Below are positions 8,966 through 16,670 of a stretch of 57,599 nucleotides of DNA, one piece after another. Positions within the stretch are counted from its first letter, which is position 1, and each line of letters starts with the position of its first letter. Source of the stretch: CAYRIY01 sp964424335 (lineage in GTDB: Bacteria; Bacillota; Limnochordia; DTU080; RSA5); the NCBI GenBank assembly GCA_964424335.1, contig CAYRIY010000009.1, positions 1 through 57,599 on the forward strand, in the 5' to 3' direction. The notes under the pieces were generated by a model that was not told where the DNA came from, did not search any database, and saw only the letters and a list, made by a program, of their open reading frames with translations. The translations under genes were made by a program, and so were the position numbers.

Positions 8966-9934
8966 ATGGACGAGATAAGATTTGGCGTGGTCGGCCTTGG
9001 AATGGGCCACAACCGATCGGTCATGATCTCAAAGACGCCCGGCGCCCGTCTGGTCGCGGTCTGCGACTTGGACGAGGCGCGCTGTCGCAAGACCGCCGAT
9101 GCGACCGGCTGCGAATGGACGACCGACTACGATGAGCTGCTCTCCCGCAGCGACATCGACGTCGTCCAGGTCATGGTGCCGAGCGGCATGCACGCCGACT
9201 TCGGCGTAAAGGCCGCGCAAGCAGGTAAACACGTCGTCACGACCAAGCCCATCGAAGTGACGCTCGAGGCGGCGGACCGCCTGATCAAGGCTTGCTCGGA
9301 CGCAGGCGTCATGCTGGCGGTCGACTTTGAGTACCGCTACCTGCCAAGCAGCGTAATCATCAAGGAAGCCATCGATCGAGGGCTCCTTGGCAAACTCGTC
9401 TTGGGCGAAGTGAGCCTCAAGTGGTATCGCTCGCAGAGCTACTACGATGTCGGCTGGCGGGGAACGTGGAAGTACGACGGCGGCGGCTCCTTGATGAACC
9501 AGACCATCCACGACATCGACCTGCTCCTATGGTTTATGGGCAAGCCCAAGTGGGTGATGGGCCATGCGAGCATCAACACCCACAAGATCGAGACCGAGGA
9601 CTTGGGCATGGCCTTGATCGAGTTTGAGAATGGCGCGAAGGGCCGCATCTTGGGTACGACCACGCATCCGGTGCATTTGCCGGTCGTGCGCGAGATCCAC
9701 GGAGATCGCATGGGTCTTAGGATGGTGGGCGGCGAGCTTACCTGGTACTGCCCCGAAGGGGTCGAGCCGCCCGACATCGAGCCCGACGGCCCAAGGAACG
9801 TCGTCGAGGATGTCATCGGCGCGCTAAGAGAATCTCGCCCCCCGCGGGTGACGGGTGAAGAGGGGCGCCGATCACTCGAGTTGGCTAAGGCGATCTACCG
9901 ATCAGCCGAACAGGGGTCGCCCGTCCTTCTGTAA
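8966..9934 (+). CDS. Gfo/Idh/MocA family oxidoreductase 1
   Basis: 322-aa NAD(P)-dependent sugar or sugar-derivative dehydrogenase. The Rossmann start FGVVGLGMGHN is at residues 5-15, and the family motif around the nicotinamide appears as HVVTTKPIEVT (usually EKP; here TKP). The C-terminal alpha/beta domain includes GGSLMNQTIHDIDLLLW with the family histidine. The start is uncertain: AAAAGGAGG (8932-8940) lies 25 nt before the ATG at 8966 and almost touches a GTG at 8942. A GGGAGC/GCTCCC hairpin (8945-8960) between them could bring the site close to the ATG. The substrate is unknown; similar proteins act on inositols, glucose-type sugars and their keto forms. Confidence 0.85.
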   Translation: MDEIRFGVVGLGMGHNRSVMISKTPGARLVAVCDLDEARCRKTADATGCEWTTDYDELLSRSDIDVVQVMVPSGMHADFGVKAAQAGKHVVTTKPIEVTLEAADRLIKACSDAGVMLAVDFEYRYLPSSVIIKEAIDRGLLGKLVLGEVSLKWYRSQSYYDVGWRGTWKYDGGGSLMNQTIHDIDLLLWFMGKPKWVMGHASINTHKIETEDLGMALIEFENGAKGRILGTTTHPVHLPVVREIHGDRMGLRMVGGELTWYCPEGVEPPDIEPDGPRNVVEDVIGALRESRPPRVTGEEGRRSLELAKAIYRSAEQGSPVLL

Positions 9935-9981
9935 ACAAACAAGTGAACACCCCCGACCACGCTGCTCGTGTTCGGGGGTGT
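9932..9981 (-). terminator. Strong intrinsic terminator ending the minus-strand RNA candidate
   Basis: ACACCCCCGA (9947-9956) pairs with TCGGGGGTGT (9972-9981), and the stem extends inward through CACG/CGTG. On the minus strand the hairpin is followed by a T-rich TTGTTTGTTTA tract (9931-9942). On the plus strand it is followed by GC-rich sequence. It therefore reads as a minus-strand terminator. Confidence 0.7.
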
Positions 9982-10412
9982 CACCCGGACGGCTGCTGCT
10001 GCTTTATCTCCAGCCCGATCTCGTTTGTGCTCCTTTTCCCCGCAGACCTCCGCATGATCTATGGGGAACGCTTCGGTCGTTTGTTCCTCGTTGCAGCCAT
10101 TGACGGGTTGCGTGAGTCTTCCCCTCCAAGAATCTTTGCCCCTCGCGACTCTTGGAGTGTGCCTTCATCCGATGTGATGTGAGCCTCTTGCTTGTCTTGC
10201 CTTTGTTGCTTTTCCAGCTTTGGGGGGCGGCGCTCACCGATCGCCTTGCTCTTAAGCAGCAACCGTCCGTTTCGGCGAGTCCTTCCGCTCCGCAGGGCGA
10301 TTAGAGCACTCCTCGTCCACGATCCCGACCGCCCCTTCGCTTGAACCTGCCTTGGCGAGTTTGGCCTCGTACACCTTGGGCTGGGAGTTTGGGGGACTGC
10401 CCTCGTCCCTGC
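9932..10412 (-). ncRNA. Candidate large structured noncoding RNA (about 480 nt)
   Basis: The 580-nt interval between two convergent oxidoreductase genes has no credible coding sequence. On the minus strand it has a -10-like TATACT (10419-10424, no clear -35), a series of local hairpins and the strong terminator at 9932-9981. Perfect pairs are GGGAC/GTCCC (10393-10397, 10405-10409), TTGCT/AGCAA (10246-10250, 10258-10262), GGCG/CGCC (10229-10232, 10242-10245) and CTCCAAGA/TCTTGGAG (10124-10131, 10150-10157). Just upstream, TTGCGGGC/GCCCGCAA forms another hairpin (10439-10464). The transcript would be purine-rich with many unpaired A tracts, as in structured RNAs. I found none of the signature sequences I know for RNase P RNA, tmRNA, SRP RNA or 6S RNA. 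It could also be the 3' untranslated tail of the 10515-11588 gene. Confidence 0.5.
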
Positions 10413-10514
10413 ACCTTTAGTATAGACTTGACAGATTTTTGCGGGCAGAGGCAATCGCCCGCAACAAAAGCGGACAAATGTCCCTACCTATTCCGCGGTG
10501 AGTTGGCGTATCCA

Positions 10515-11588
10515 CTAAAAGCGGGTCGTGATCTCCTGGTGGTGATCGAGGCCGCCGCTCTCATAGGATTTGAGCATGATCTCCATCACGTGGATCTGCT
10601 GGCGCAAAAGCAGCGTCGATGTGTCCCCCGCCTCGATCATCCCGATGAAGTGCTCGAGGATCGAGCGAGCTTGGCCCTTCTCCGGCGTCACCTTGGCGCA
10701 CGTGTAACCGTCGAACTCGGCGAGCTCAAACGGGAGCGGCAAATGGTCGTACTTGCCGTCCGCCCGGTGGACGTAGATCGATCCGCCCGGGGCTCCAAAA
10801 TGGATCATGCCCTCCCGGCCGAATACGACCAAGCGAGACCGGGTCTCGTGGTGCGATAAGTACCCGTTGAAGTTGGCGTTGATGGTGACGCCGACGCCCG
10901 ACTCGAGCCACAGATTGACAAGGGCGATATCTTCGACGTCGGGCTCCACCGTACTGCCGTCGTCCATCGTGCGGGTATCGTAGCGCCGACCGAGCATCGC
11001 GCTGACGCGCGCCGCGGGTCCAAATACATGAGCGATGGCTCCGAGCGCATAGATTCCCAGGTCAAATAGGACGCCGCCGCCTGCAATCTCCTTTTTGTAG
11101 AACCAATCGGCGTGGGTTGGTCCGCGGTGGCTCTTGTGACACTCGATGTTGGTCACCTCGCCGATGGCCCCATTGTCCACCAAAAGGCGAAGCGCGTCGT
11201 ACGACGGCGAGGCCACGTACGGGAGCGGGAAGAACGTCACGCCCGACCCCTCCACGGCCTCCAAGATGCGGTAGGCCTCGTCCATCGTCGGCGTCATCGG
11301 CTTTTCGAGCAACACGTGCTTTCCGGCGCGCACCGCTTTGACGGCCGGCTCACAGTGCGCTTCAGGCGGCGTTACCACCATGACGGCATCGATGTCGTCG
11401 CGCGCCAGCATTTCATCGATGTCCGTGTAGTAGTCGGGGATGCCGAATCGATCTGCGCACTCCGCCGCCCGCTCTGCGTTTCTGCCGCAGATCGCCACGA
11501 GCTTTGCCTTATCTTTGAGTCGTGCAAGCGATGGGAAATGCGAACGCTGCGCGATGTCGCCGTAGCCCACCGATGCGATTCGCAACAT
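10515..11588 (-). CDS. Gfo/Idh/MocA family oxidoreductase 2
   Basis: 357-aa dehydrogenase with the Rossmann start IASVGYGDIAQRSHF, the canonical HVLLEKPMT motif near residue 96 and a C-terminal domain with GGGVLFDLGIYALG. I chose the ATG at 11588 because GGAGG lies 8 nt upstream; a second ATG five codons earlier overlaps that site. It is the last gene of the minus-strand unit gntR-decarboxylase-SDR-nucleotidyltransferase-oxidoreductase, starting 27 nt after its upstream neighbour. The unit context suggests it oxidises or reduces a cyclic sugar or sugar-acid intermediate. The substrate cannot be read from sequence. Confidence 0.87.
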   Translation of the reverse strand: MLRIASVGYGDIAQRSHFPSLARLKDKAKLVAICGRNAERAAECADRFGIPDYYTDIDEMLARDDIDAVMVVTPPEAHCEPAVKAVRAGKHVLLEKPMTPTMDEAYRILEAVEGSGVTFFPLPYVASPSYDALRLLVDNGAIGEVTNIECHKSHRGPTHADWFYKKEIAGGGVLFDLGIYALGAIAHVFGPAARVSAMLGRRYDTRTMDDGSTVEPDVEDIALVNLWLESGVGVTINANFNGYLSHHETRSRLVVFGREGMIHFGAPGGSIYVHRADGKYDHLPLPFELAEFDGYTCAKVTPEKGQARSILEHFIGMIEAGDTSTLLLRQQIHVMEIMLKSYESGGLDHHQEITTRF

Positions 11589-11615
11589 GTCGTTTTCCTC
11601 CATTTGGCTCGAAAT

Positions 11616-12989
11616 TCACCAACCGTACCGCTCGGGCCCCCAGGTGCGCCGCTCCACGGTTTGCTGGACAAAGACCGCGGTGCGGGACGGTATGTCCTCC
11701 TGGACGATCAAGCCGGGCCCGGCAACGCTGTACGCGCCCATCTTGACTCCGGGAAGGAGCGTAACGTTAACGCCGGTCCGGCAGTAGTCGCCGATATAGA
11801 TTTCGTTCGCAAACCTTCGGGGGCGCTCTCGCCGCGAGTTGATGCGGTGCGTCGTCTGGTCGTCATCAAAGCGCAGGGTGCCGCAGACGGTAGCGGCGCC
11901 CAGGTCCGTGCATCGGCCGATGATCCCTGAGAACTCCATGTAATGATAAAGGTAGACGCGCTCCATGATCATTCCCGACAGCTCGGCGCAATGGCTGATC
12001 ACGCAGTTGTCTCCCACTACCGAGTAATCGGAGATCAGGCAATAATGCTCAATCCGGCAGTCGGCGCCGATCCAGCAGTTGGCGCCTATGATCGCACCGT
12101 TGTCGATCACGGTGTTGTCGCCGATCCAGACGTTGCCCGCAATGCGCACTCTGGGGCCAATCTTTACGTTCTCCCCCAGCACGAGATGACCTTGAATCTC
12201 CGCATGGGGCGAAATCTCTGCTGAGTCTGGAATGTGGTCCTCCTCGAGCTGCGCCGAGCGCAAGTCGATGTAGACGTGGTTGGCCTCGAGGAGGTGCCAT
12301 GGCTTGTCGAGATCGACGGTGGGCCGCATGGCCTCCACGGCAGGAATCGTCTCCCCGTCCTCCACCATCGATTGGATCACTTGAGCCAGCTCTCGCTCGA
12401 CCGGAGGCATCTGGCCCACCTGCACAAAGGTCGAGGAGTGCGGCGCAGCAAGCACCTTGCTCCAAGCGCCTTCGCCGAGAGCGTACACGCCCGCAAGCCG
12501 ATGGCCAAACGCGCCACGGGGATGCCCGACGATCCGCGCGATGGCGCCGCGCTCCACGTGCGCGCAGATCCAATCCCTCGGATCCTCGTCGTCGAGCGGA
12601 CTTACGAGGACACTTGCGATTGCCGAACTTTCGCGGTGGGCTGCGATCAATCGAGATAGGTCGTCTTTGGTCACCAGCACGTCGCCGTATACGACGAGGC
12701 AATCGCCCATGCCTTCCGAGTAAGCCTCGACCAGTGCCGCCGCCGTCCCGCCTTGCGAAGCTTGCCGGTGAAACACGATCTGGGGATGCATGCGCAGTGC
12801 GTGGCGAACATCGCCGTCCAAGTATCCGACGACGACGTGAATCTCATCGATGCCAAGCTCTTTCAAGGATTCGACCGTGTGGGCGACAAGCGGTTTGTTT
12901 GCAATCGGAAGCGCCGCCTTGGGCGTCGTGTCCGTGTACGGCCACAACCTCTTGCCGCGGCCGGCCGCCAAGATCACGGCTTTGTTCAT
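11616..12989 (-). CDS. Sugar-1-phosphate nucleotidyltransferase with left-handed beta-helix domain
   Basis: 457-aa two-domain protein. Residues 1 to about 230 are a nucleotidyltransferase: KAVILAAGRGKRLWPYTD with the Gly/Arg/Lys phosphate-binding loop, PKAALPI, GGTAAALVEA and VVYGDVLV with the metal-binding aspartate. From about residue 245 a hexapeptide-repeat beta-helix follows (GENVKIG, GDNTVID, GANCWIG, GADCRIE, GDYCRTG), as in GlmU and archaeal GlmU-like enzymes. It would make an NDP-sugar and possibly acylate it. A nucleotide-sugar synthase inside an apparent sugar-catabolic unit is unexpected. The ATG at 12989 is preferred over one two codons upstream, as it starts MNKAVIL. Confidence 0.82.
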   Translation of the reverse strand: MNKAVILAAGRGKRLWPYTDTTPKAALPIANKPLVAHTVESLKELGIDEIHVVVGYLDGDVRHALRMHPQIVFHRQASQGGTAAALVEAYSEGMGDCLVVYGDVLVTKDDLSRLIAAHRESSAIASVLVSPLDDEDPRDWICAHVERGAIARIVGHPRGAFGHRLAGVYALGEGAWSKVLAAPHSSTFVQVGQMPPVERELAQVIQSMVEDGETIPAVEAMRPTVDLDKPWHLLEANHVYIDLRSAQLEEDHIPDSAEISPHAEIQGHLVLGENVKIGPRVRIAGNVWIGDNTVIDNGAIIGANCWIGADCRIEHYCLISDYSVVGDNCVISHCAELSGMIMERVYLYHYMEFSGIIGRCTDLGAATVCGTLRFDDDQTTHRINSRRERPRRFANEIYIGDYCRTGVNVTLLPGVKMGAYSVAGPGLIVQEDIPSRTAVFVQQTVERRTWGPERYGW

Positions 12990-13021
12990 GCACAATCAAC
13001 CCTTTCGAGACCATCGCCATC

Positions 13022-13066
13022 TAGCCGAGCGAAAATTAGCCGAGCGAAATCTAGCCGAGCGAAGCG
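13022..13066. repeat. Three tandem copies of a 15-bp unit
   Basis: TAGCCGAGCGAA begins at 13022, 13037 and 13052, giving a 15-bp period. It lies in the 91-nt spacer between the SDR stop and the nucleotidyltransferase start. Confidence 0.7.
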
Positions 13067-13080
13067 GGCGCAAAGGGCGC

Positions 13081-13851
13081 TTACCACCCGTTCACGGGCG
13101 TTTGCTCGAGCTCGATGACGGCGCCGCTAAATGCCCGAGCCTCCGGCGAAGCGAGGAACGTGCAGAACGCCGCCACATCATCGGGTGTGATCAGCCTCCC
13201 GAGCGGCCTCTTGGCGCCTTCGACATCCAGATAGTCTTCGGGCTTTCCAAGTGATATTTGCAACGCCCGCTCGCCATCGGAATCCATCCAGCCGACGTTG
13301 AGGCAGTACACGCGGACGCGCTCATTGCGCAAGGCGCTCGCCAGGTTGCGGCTCGCAGTCATCAGCGCGCCCTTGGTCGCCGAGTAGACCAAAAGGTCCG
13401 AGCCGCCGATGTGCGCGTTTACGCTCCCGATGTTGATGATCGCGCCGTGGTCTTGCCGCAGCGCGTCGAGCGCCCGCTGGGCGAGGAGGAGCGGCGCCCG
13501 CACGTTCAGCATGAATTGGTACTCGAAAAACTCGGGCGTCATCGTGCGGAGCGTGGATCGACGCGTGTCCGCAGCGCTGTTCACCAGCACATCGAGGCGC
13601 CCGTACCGCTCGAGCGCCGCATCGACCGCCGCTCGGCAAAAGGCTTCGTCGGCAAGGTCGCCCGCTACAAAGTCGACGTCGTATCCAAGGGATCTCAGCT
13701 CCGACAGGCGGCTCGCGCCCTTCTCCTCCGAGCGCCCGGTAAACGTCACCTTGGCCCCGCTCTCGGCGAAGCGCCGGGCGATCGCTGCGCCGAGACCTTG
13801 CGTGCCACCGGTGACCAAAGCCACCTTGCCGCTCAGATCATATCGGTTCAT
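13081..13851 (-). CDS. SDR family oxidoreductase
   Basis: 256-aa classical short-chain dehydrogenase, cytoplasmic and NAD(P)-dependent. TGGTQGLG (residues 14-21) is the nucleotide-binding loop, NSAAD (91-95) the NNAG-equivalent, and Ser143, Tyr156 and Lys160 (in YSATK) form the catalytic set. TGRS at 38-41 suggests acceptance of NADP, but that is only indicative. It starts 3 nt after the decarboxylase stop with AAAGGGG upstream, so it is cotranscribed with the GntR-controlled unit. The substrate is likely a sugar acid or polyol given the neighbours; fatty-acid or antibiotic roles are not supported. Confidence 0.87.
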   Translation of the reverse strand: MNRYDLSGKVALVTGGTQGLGAAIARRFAESGAKVTFTGRSEEKGASRLSELRSLGYDVDFVAGDLADEAFCRAAVDAALERYGRLDVLVNSAADTRRSTLRTMTPEFFEYQFMLNVRAPLLLAQRALDALRQDHGAIINIGSVNAHIGGSDLLVYSATKGALMTASRNLASALRNERVRVYCLNVGWMDSDGERALQISLGKPEDYLDVEGAKRPLGRLITPDDVAAFCTFLASPEARAFSGAVIELEQTPVNGW

Positions 13852-13854
13852 CGC

Positions 13855-14562
13855 CTACGCCCCTTTGCTCGAGCGAACCGAGCGCACGAACTCATTGATC
13901 ACCCGATAAAGCCCTTCACTGTCCGCGCCCGGTCGAAACTCCTGATCCGCCACCGCGAGCGGGGCCCCGATGACCGCCAAGTCTGCGCCAAGGCGCGGCG
14001 TCATGGCGGCCTGCTCGATCGAAAGGCCGCCTACTGCCTGGAGGGGAATCGAGACGGCCTTACGAATCGCTTCCAGGTCGTCTAGCGGGGACTTGCCGAT
14101 CTCGGCGTGACGCTCATCGTACCCGGTATGGACGATGATCACGTCGACTCCGTACGCTTCCATTTGCTTTGCAATGGCAGGCTTGTCGGGATGCAGCATG
14201 ACATCGCCCATGACGTATCCGCCGTACTGCTTTGCGGCGCGCACCGCCTCCTTGATGGTGTGCTCGTGCGCTACGCCCATGACGACGACAAAGGTCGCCC
14301 CCGCTCGAAACATCATCTCGGCTTCTAGGAAGCCCGCGTCCATCGTCTTGAGATCCGCAATGATGGGGCGATCGGGAAACCGCTCATTGAGCGCCCGGAC
14401 CGAGTGCAAACCCTCGGCCAAGATGAGCGGAGTGCCTGCTTCGAGCCAGTCCACGCCTGCGCGCACGGCAATTTCCGCCGTAGCGATCGCCTCGTCGATC
14501 GACTCCAAATCGAGAGAAATCTGGACCTTCGGCGTCCCGTCGAACGTGATCTTGTGTGCCAT
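13855..14562 (-). CDS. 3-keto-L-gulonate-6-phosphate decarboxylase / hexulose-6-phosphate synthase family
   Basis: 235-aa TIM-barrel protein of the orotidine-5'-phosphate decarboxylase superfamily. The signature Asp70-x-Lys72-x-x-Asp75 (in ADLKTMDAG) is intact, and the phosphate-binding end is seen as VGGLS and VIGAPL. Family members either decarboxylate 3-keto-L-gulonate-6-phosphate to a pentulose phosphate or condense formaldehyde with ribulose-5-phosphate. No PHI isomerase or formaldehyde gene is nearby, while dehydrogenases and a GntR regulator are, so a sugar-acid decarboxylase is the better reading. ATG start with GGGAGGAG upstream, 3 nt after the regulator gene stop. Confidence 0.8.
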   Translation of the reverse strand: MAHKITFDGTPKVQISLDLESIDEAIATAEIAVRAGVDWLEAGTPLILAEGLHSVRALNERFPDRPIIADLKTMDAGFLEAEMMFRAGATFVVVMGVAHEHTIKEAVRAAKQYGGYVMGDVMLHPDKPAIAKQMEAYGVDVIIVHTGYDERHAEIGKSPLDDLEAIRKAVSIPLQAVGGLSIEQAAMTPRLGADLAVIGAPLAVADQEFRPGADSEGLYRVINEFVRSVRSSKGA

Positions 14563-14565
14563 GCT

Positions 14566-15297
14566 TTACTCTCCTCCCAACGACTTCATGTAATCTCGCA
14601 ATGCGGGCGGCCTCTGCTCCTCGACGATTTCGGCAGCGGCGCCCTGGGCTTTTTGCACGTGACGGCGCATGGTCGACTCCGCCCAGTCGGGATCTCCCTC
14701 GAGGACCGCCTGCAAGATCGCCAAATGTTCATCGATCGTCTCCGCGGTGCGTTCGTCGCTCTTCGATCTGATCCGCACGTGGTGGATCTGCGCGTTCATT
14801 TGATTGATGATCGTTTCGATCCGCGTGTTTCCACTGATCCGCATCAAGGTTGCGTGCAACTTCAAGTCAAACTGAAACTCCGACTTGAGATCGCCTTGTT
14901 CAAATGAGTGGCGCAAGCTGAGCAACTCGTCTTTTAGAGCCTGGACGATCCGCCTTGCCTCATCGTCGGCGCGCACCCGCAGCGCAGCCCGCCGAGCCGT
15001 GAGCCCTTCGAGCCACTCACGCACTTCAAATACTTCCTCCACGTCGCCTCTCGTCAGCATGGTGAGTCGAAATGCGTTTTGCGGACCGCGCTCAAGGAGC
15101 CCTTCCTGATAAAGGCGGAGCAGCGCCTGTCTGACCGGCGTTCGGCTAACGCCCAGCTCATTTGAGAGCCTGCGCTCGCTCAAGACCTCTCCGGGGTAAA
15201 AGTTCCGGTCGAAGATGGCGCTCTTGATCGCTTGGTACACTTGGTCGGCGGACGTGGTGCGCTCTTGTTCTTCCAAGGAACCGTCGCTCCTCGACAT
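14566..15297 (-). CDS. GntR family transcriptional regulator (FCD domain)
   Basis: 243-aa DNA-binding regulator. An N-terminal winged helix covers about residues 15-80, with the typical YPGEVLSERRLSNELGVSRTPVRQAL. A C-terminal all-helical FCD ligand domain of FadR type covers about 85-230, with metal-ligand-like LKLHATLMRISGN and DEHLAIL. The ATG at 15297 is chosen; the frame stays open to 15405, but that extension would run through the 17-bp palindrome at 15340-15356, which is better read as an operator. It is the first gene of a five-gene minus-strand unit and divergent from the zinc dehydrogenase, so it probably controls both. FCD ligands are usually small organic or sugar acids. Confidence 0.87.
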   Translation of the reverse strand: MSRSDGSLEEQERTTSADQVYQAIKSAIFDRNFYPGEVLSERRLSNELGVSRTPVRQALLRLYQEGLLERGPQNAFRLTMLTRGDVEEVFEVREWLEGLTARRAALRVRADDEARRIVQALKDELLSLRHSFEQGDLKSEFQFDLKLHATLMRISGNTRIETIINQMNAQIHHVRIRSKSDERTAETIDEHLAILQAVLEGDPDWAESTMRRHVQKAQGAAAEIVEEQRPPALRDYMKSLGGE

Positions 15298-15339
15298 CAG
15301 ATTTGGAATCCCATTTCGGAACTCCAGCGATACACCAGC

Positions 15340-15356
15340 AAATATCTCGGATATTT
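15340..15356. promoter_or_regulatory. 17-bp palindrome, candidate GntR operator
   Basis: AAATATC-TCG-GATATTT is a perfect inverted repeat of two 7-bp arms around 3 nt. It lies in the divergent region between gntR and the dehydrogenase gene. Confidence 0.5.
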
Positions 15357-15460
15357 CGAATCGTGAAGGGACGTGCGCACGAATTCCCTGATTCTCTCCG
15401 CTCACCTCGCTTCTACTCTTGCAGAGGAAATCCTCGGTCCTTCACGAAACAATCGCGGGT

Positions 15461-15468
15461 GGTATACC
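15461..15468. promoter_or_regulatory. GGTATACC palindrome, candidate GntR-family site
   Basis: GGTATACC within GTGGTATACCGA equals the core of the E. coli ExuR/UxuR operator (TTGGTATACCAA), which is also bound by FCD-type GntR proteins. It lies 70 nt before the dehydrogenase start. Confidence 0.4.
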
Positions 15469-15530
15469 GAAGAGGCGCTCATTACCCTCAGGACCACACA
15501 TGGCGATCCTGCGCGGAAAGGAAAATCCCT

Positions 15531-16616
15531 TTGAAAACAAGTTCAACCCTCATGCCTGCGCTGGTTCATTACGAACTCAAACCAAAGCACTGCGAGATCA
15601 GAGAGATTCCGATCCCCAAGATCGGGCCAAGCGACGTCTTGATCCGGACGAAGGCCGTGGGAATATGCGGCAGCGACGTCCATCAGTACCACAACTCCCA
15701 CTCCTGGAAAGTGAACATCCCGGTCGTGCTCGGGCACGAGTTTGGCGGGGTCGTCGAGGCCGTCGGCACGGACGTTTCCGAGTTTGCTCCCGGGGAACGG
15801 GTCGTAAGCGAGACGGCGGCGGTGATTAACGCCGCTTCCCCTTTTTCCAGGACGGGCGCTTATCACTTGGATCCAAGCCGCCTGGGCTTTGGTTACGGCG
15901 TCGACGGCGCCATGGCGCCTTTTGTGAAAGTGCCGGCTCGCTGCCTGCACCGCGTGCCAGACGGCCTCGATTTTGTGCGGGCGGCCTTGACGGAGCCTTG
16001 CGCCGTCGCATATCAGGCGACGATCGTCAACTCACCGATCGAGCCGGGCGCCGTTGCCGTCGTCATCGGGCCGGGGCCCATCGGGCTCCTCTGTGCACAG
16101 ATGGCCAAGATCGCCGGAGCGGCCGAGGTGATCATGGTCGGCCTCGAGCGGGACCGCCCCCGCCTCGACCTTGCCCTGCGCCACTTTGCGACGCGCATCG
16201 CCACCGTCGAAGAGACTGCGGCGGATCCGGACGCATTCCGAAAGAGCCTTGGCGACGGCTATGGGGCCGACGTCATCATCGACGCAGCAGGCGCCTCGAG
16301 CGCGCTCCGCTCGGCCCTCGATTGGGTGCGCCCCGGCGGCCACATTACCAAGGTCGGCTGGGGACCGCAACCGCTCGGCTTTTCTTTAGATCCGCTCGTG
16401 CAAAAAGCCGTCACGCTCCAAGGGAGTTTCAGCCATACGTGGGCCGTGTGGGAGCGCGTCCTGAGGCTCATGTCGAGCGGGATTCTCGACCCGATGCCCA
16501 TCGTCTCCAAGACGGCGCCGCTCGAGGCGTGGCAGGATGGCTTTGACGGCATGACGAACGGACGGTACGTAAAGGCGGTGCTTTTGCCAAACGGCGCCCC
16601 CGACGCGGACGTCTAG
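15531..16616 (+). CDS. Zinc-type alcohol/polyol dehydrogenase lacking structural zinc
   Basis: 361-aa medium-chain dehydrogenase of the sorbitol/threonine dehydrogenase type. Catalytic-zinc residues are present: Cys in GICGSDVH, His-Glu in GHEFGG and Glu in TEPC. The Rossmann motif is GPGPIG. The lobe that normally holds four structural-zinc cysteines reads INAASPFSRTGAYHLDP, with none of the four left. Sorbitol dehydrogenases also lack this zinc, so activity is plausible. The start chosen is TTG at 15531 with AAAGGA 8 nt upstream; an ATG at 15552 is the alternative. It heads a two-gene unit with an oxidoreductase and is divergent from gntR, so polyol or sugar-acid oxidation is likely. Confidence 0.85.
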   Translation: MKTSSTLMPALVHYELKPKHCEIREIPIPKIGPSDVLIRTKAVGICGSDVHQYHNSHSWKVNIPVVLGHEFGGVVEAVGTDVSEFAPGERVVSETAAVINAASPFSRTGAYHLDPSRLGFGYGVDGAMAPFVKVPARCLHRVPDGLDFVRAALTEPCAVAYQATIVNSPIEPGAVAVVIGPGPIGLLCAQMAKIAGAAEVIMVGLERDRPRLDLALRHFATRIATVEETAADPDAFRKSLGDGYGADVIIDAAGASSALRSALDWVRPGGHITKVGWGPQPLGFSLDPLVQKAVTLQGSFSHTWAVWERVLRLMSSGILDPMPIVSKTAPLEAWQDGFDGMTNGRYVKAVLLPNGAPDADV

Positions 16617-16670
16617 GTCGACTGGGCCGGCGAGCGCCGTCCGGGCGAAACCTTAAGGGAGGAATTGCTC

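Noticed and set aside
10059..10454. 131-codon minus-strand frame as a protein gene
   Set aside because: The product would be extremely rich in Arg, Lys, Pro and Ser with no recognisable core, and the hairpins and terminator fit a noncoding RNA better. Chance frames of this length are common at this GC content.
9932..10514. RNase P RNA, tmRNA, SRP RNA or 6S RNA
   Set aside because: The signature sequences I know for these were looked for on both strands and not found; a covariance search is still needed for distant forms.
15303..15530. N-terminal extension of the zinc dehydrogenase
   Set aside because: The extension has no domain similarity and overlaps the divergent operator region; the family begins near the chosen start.
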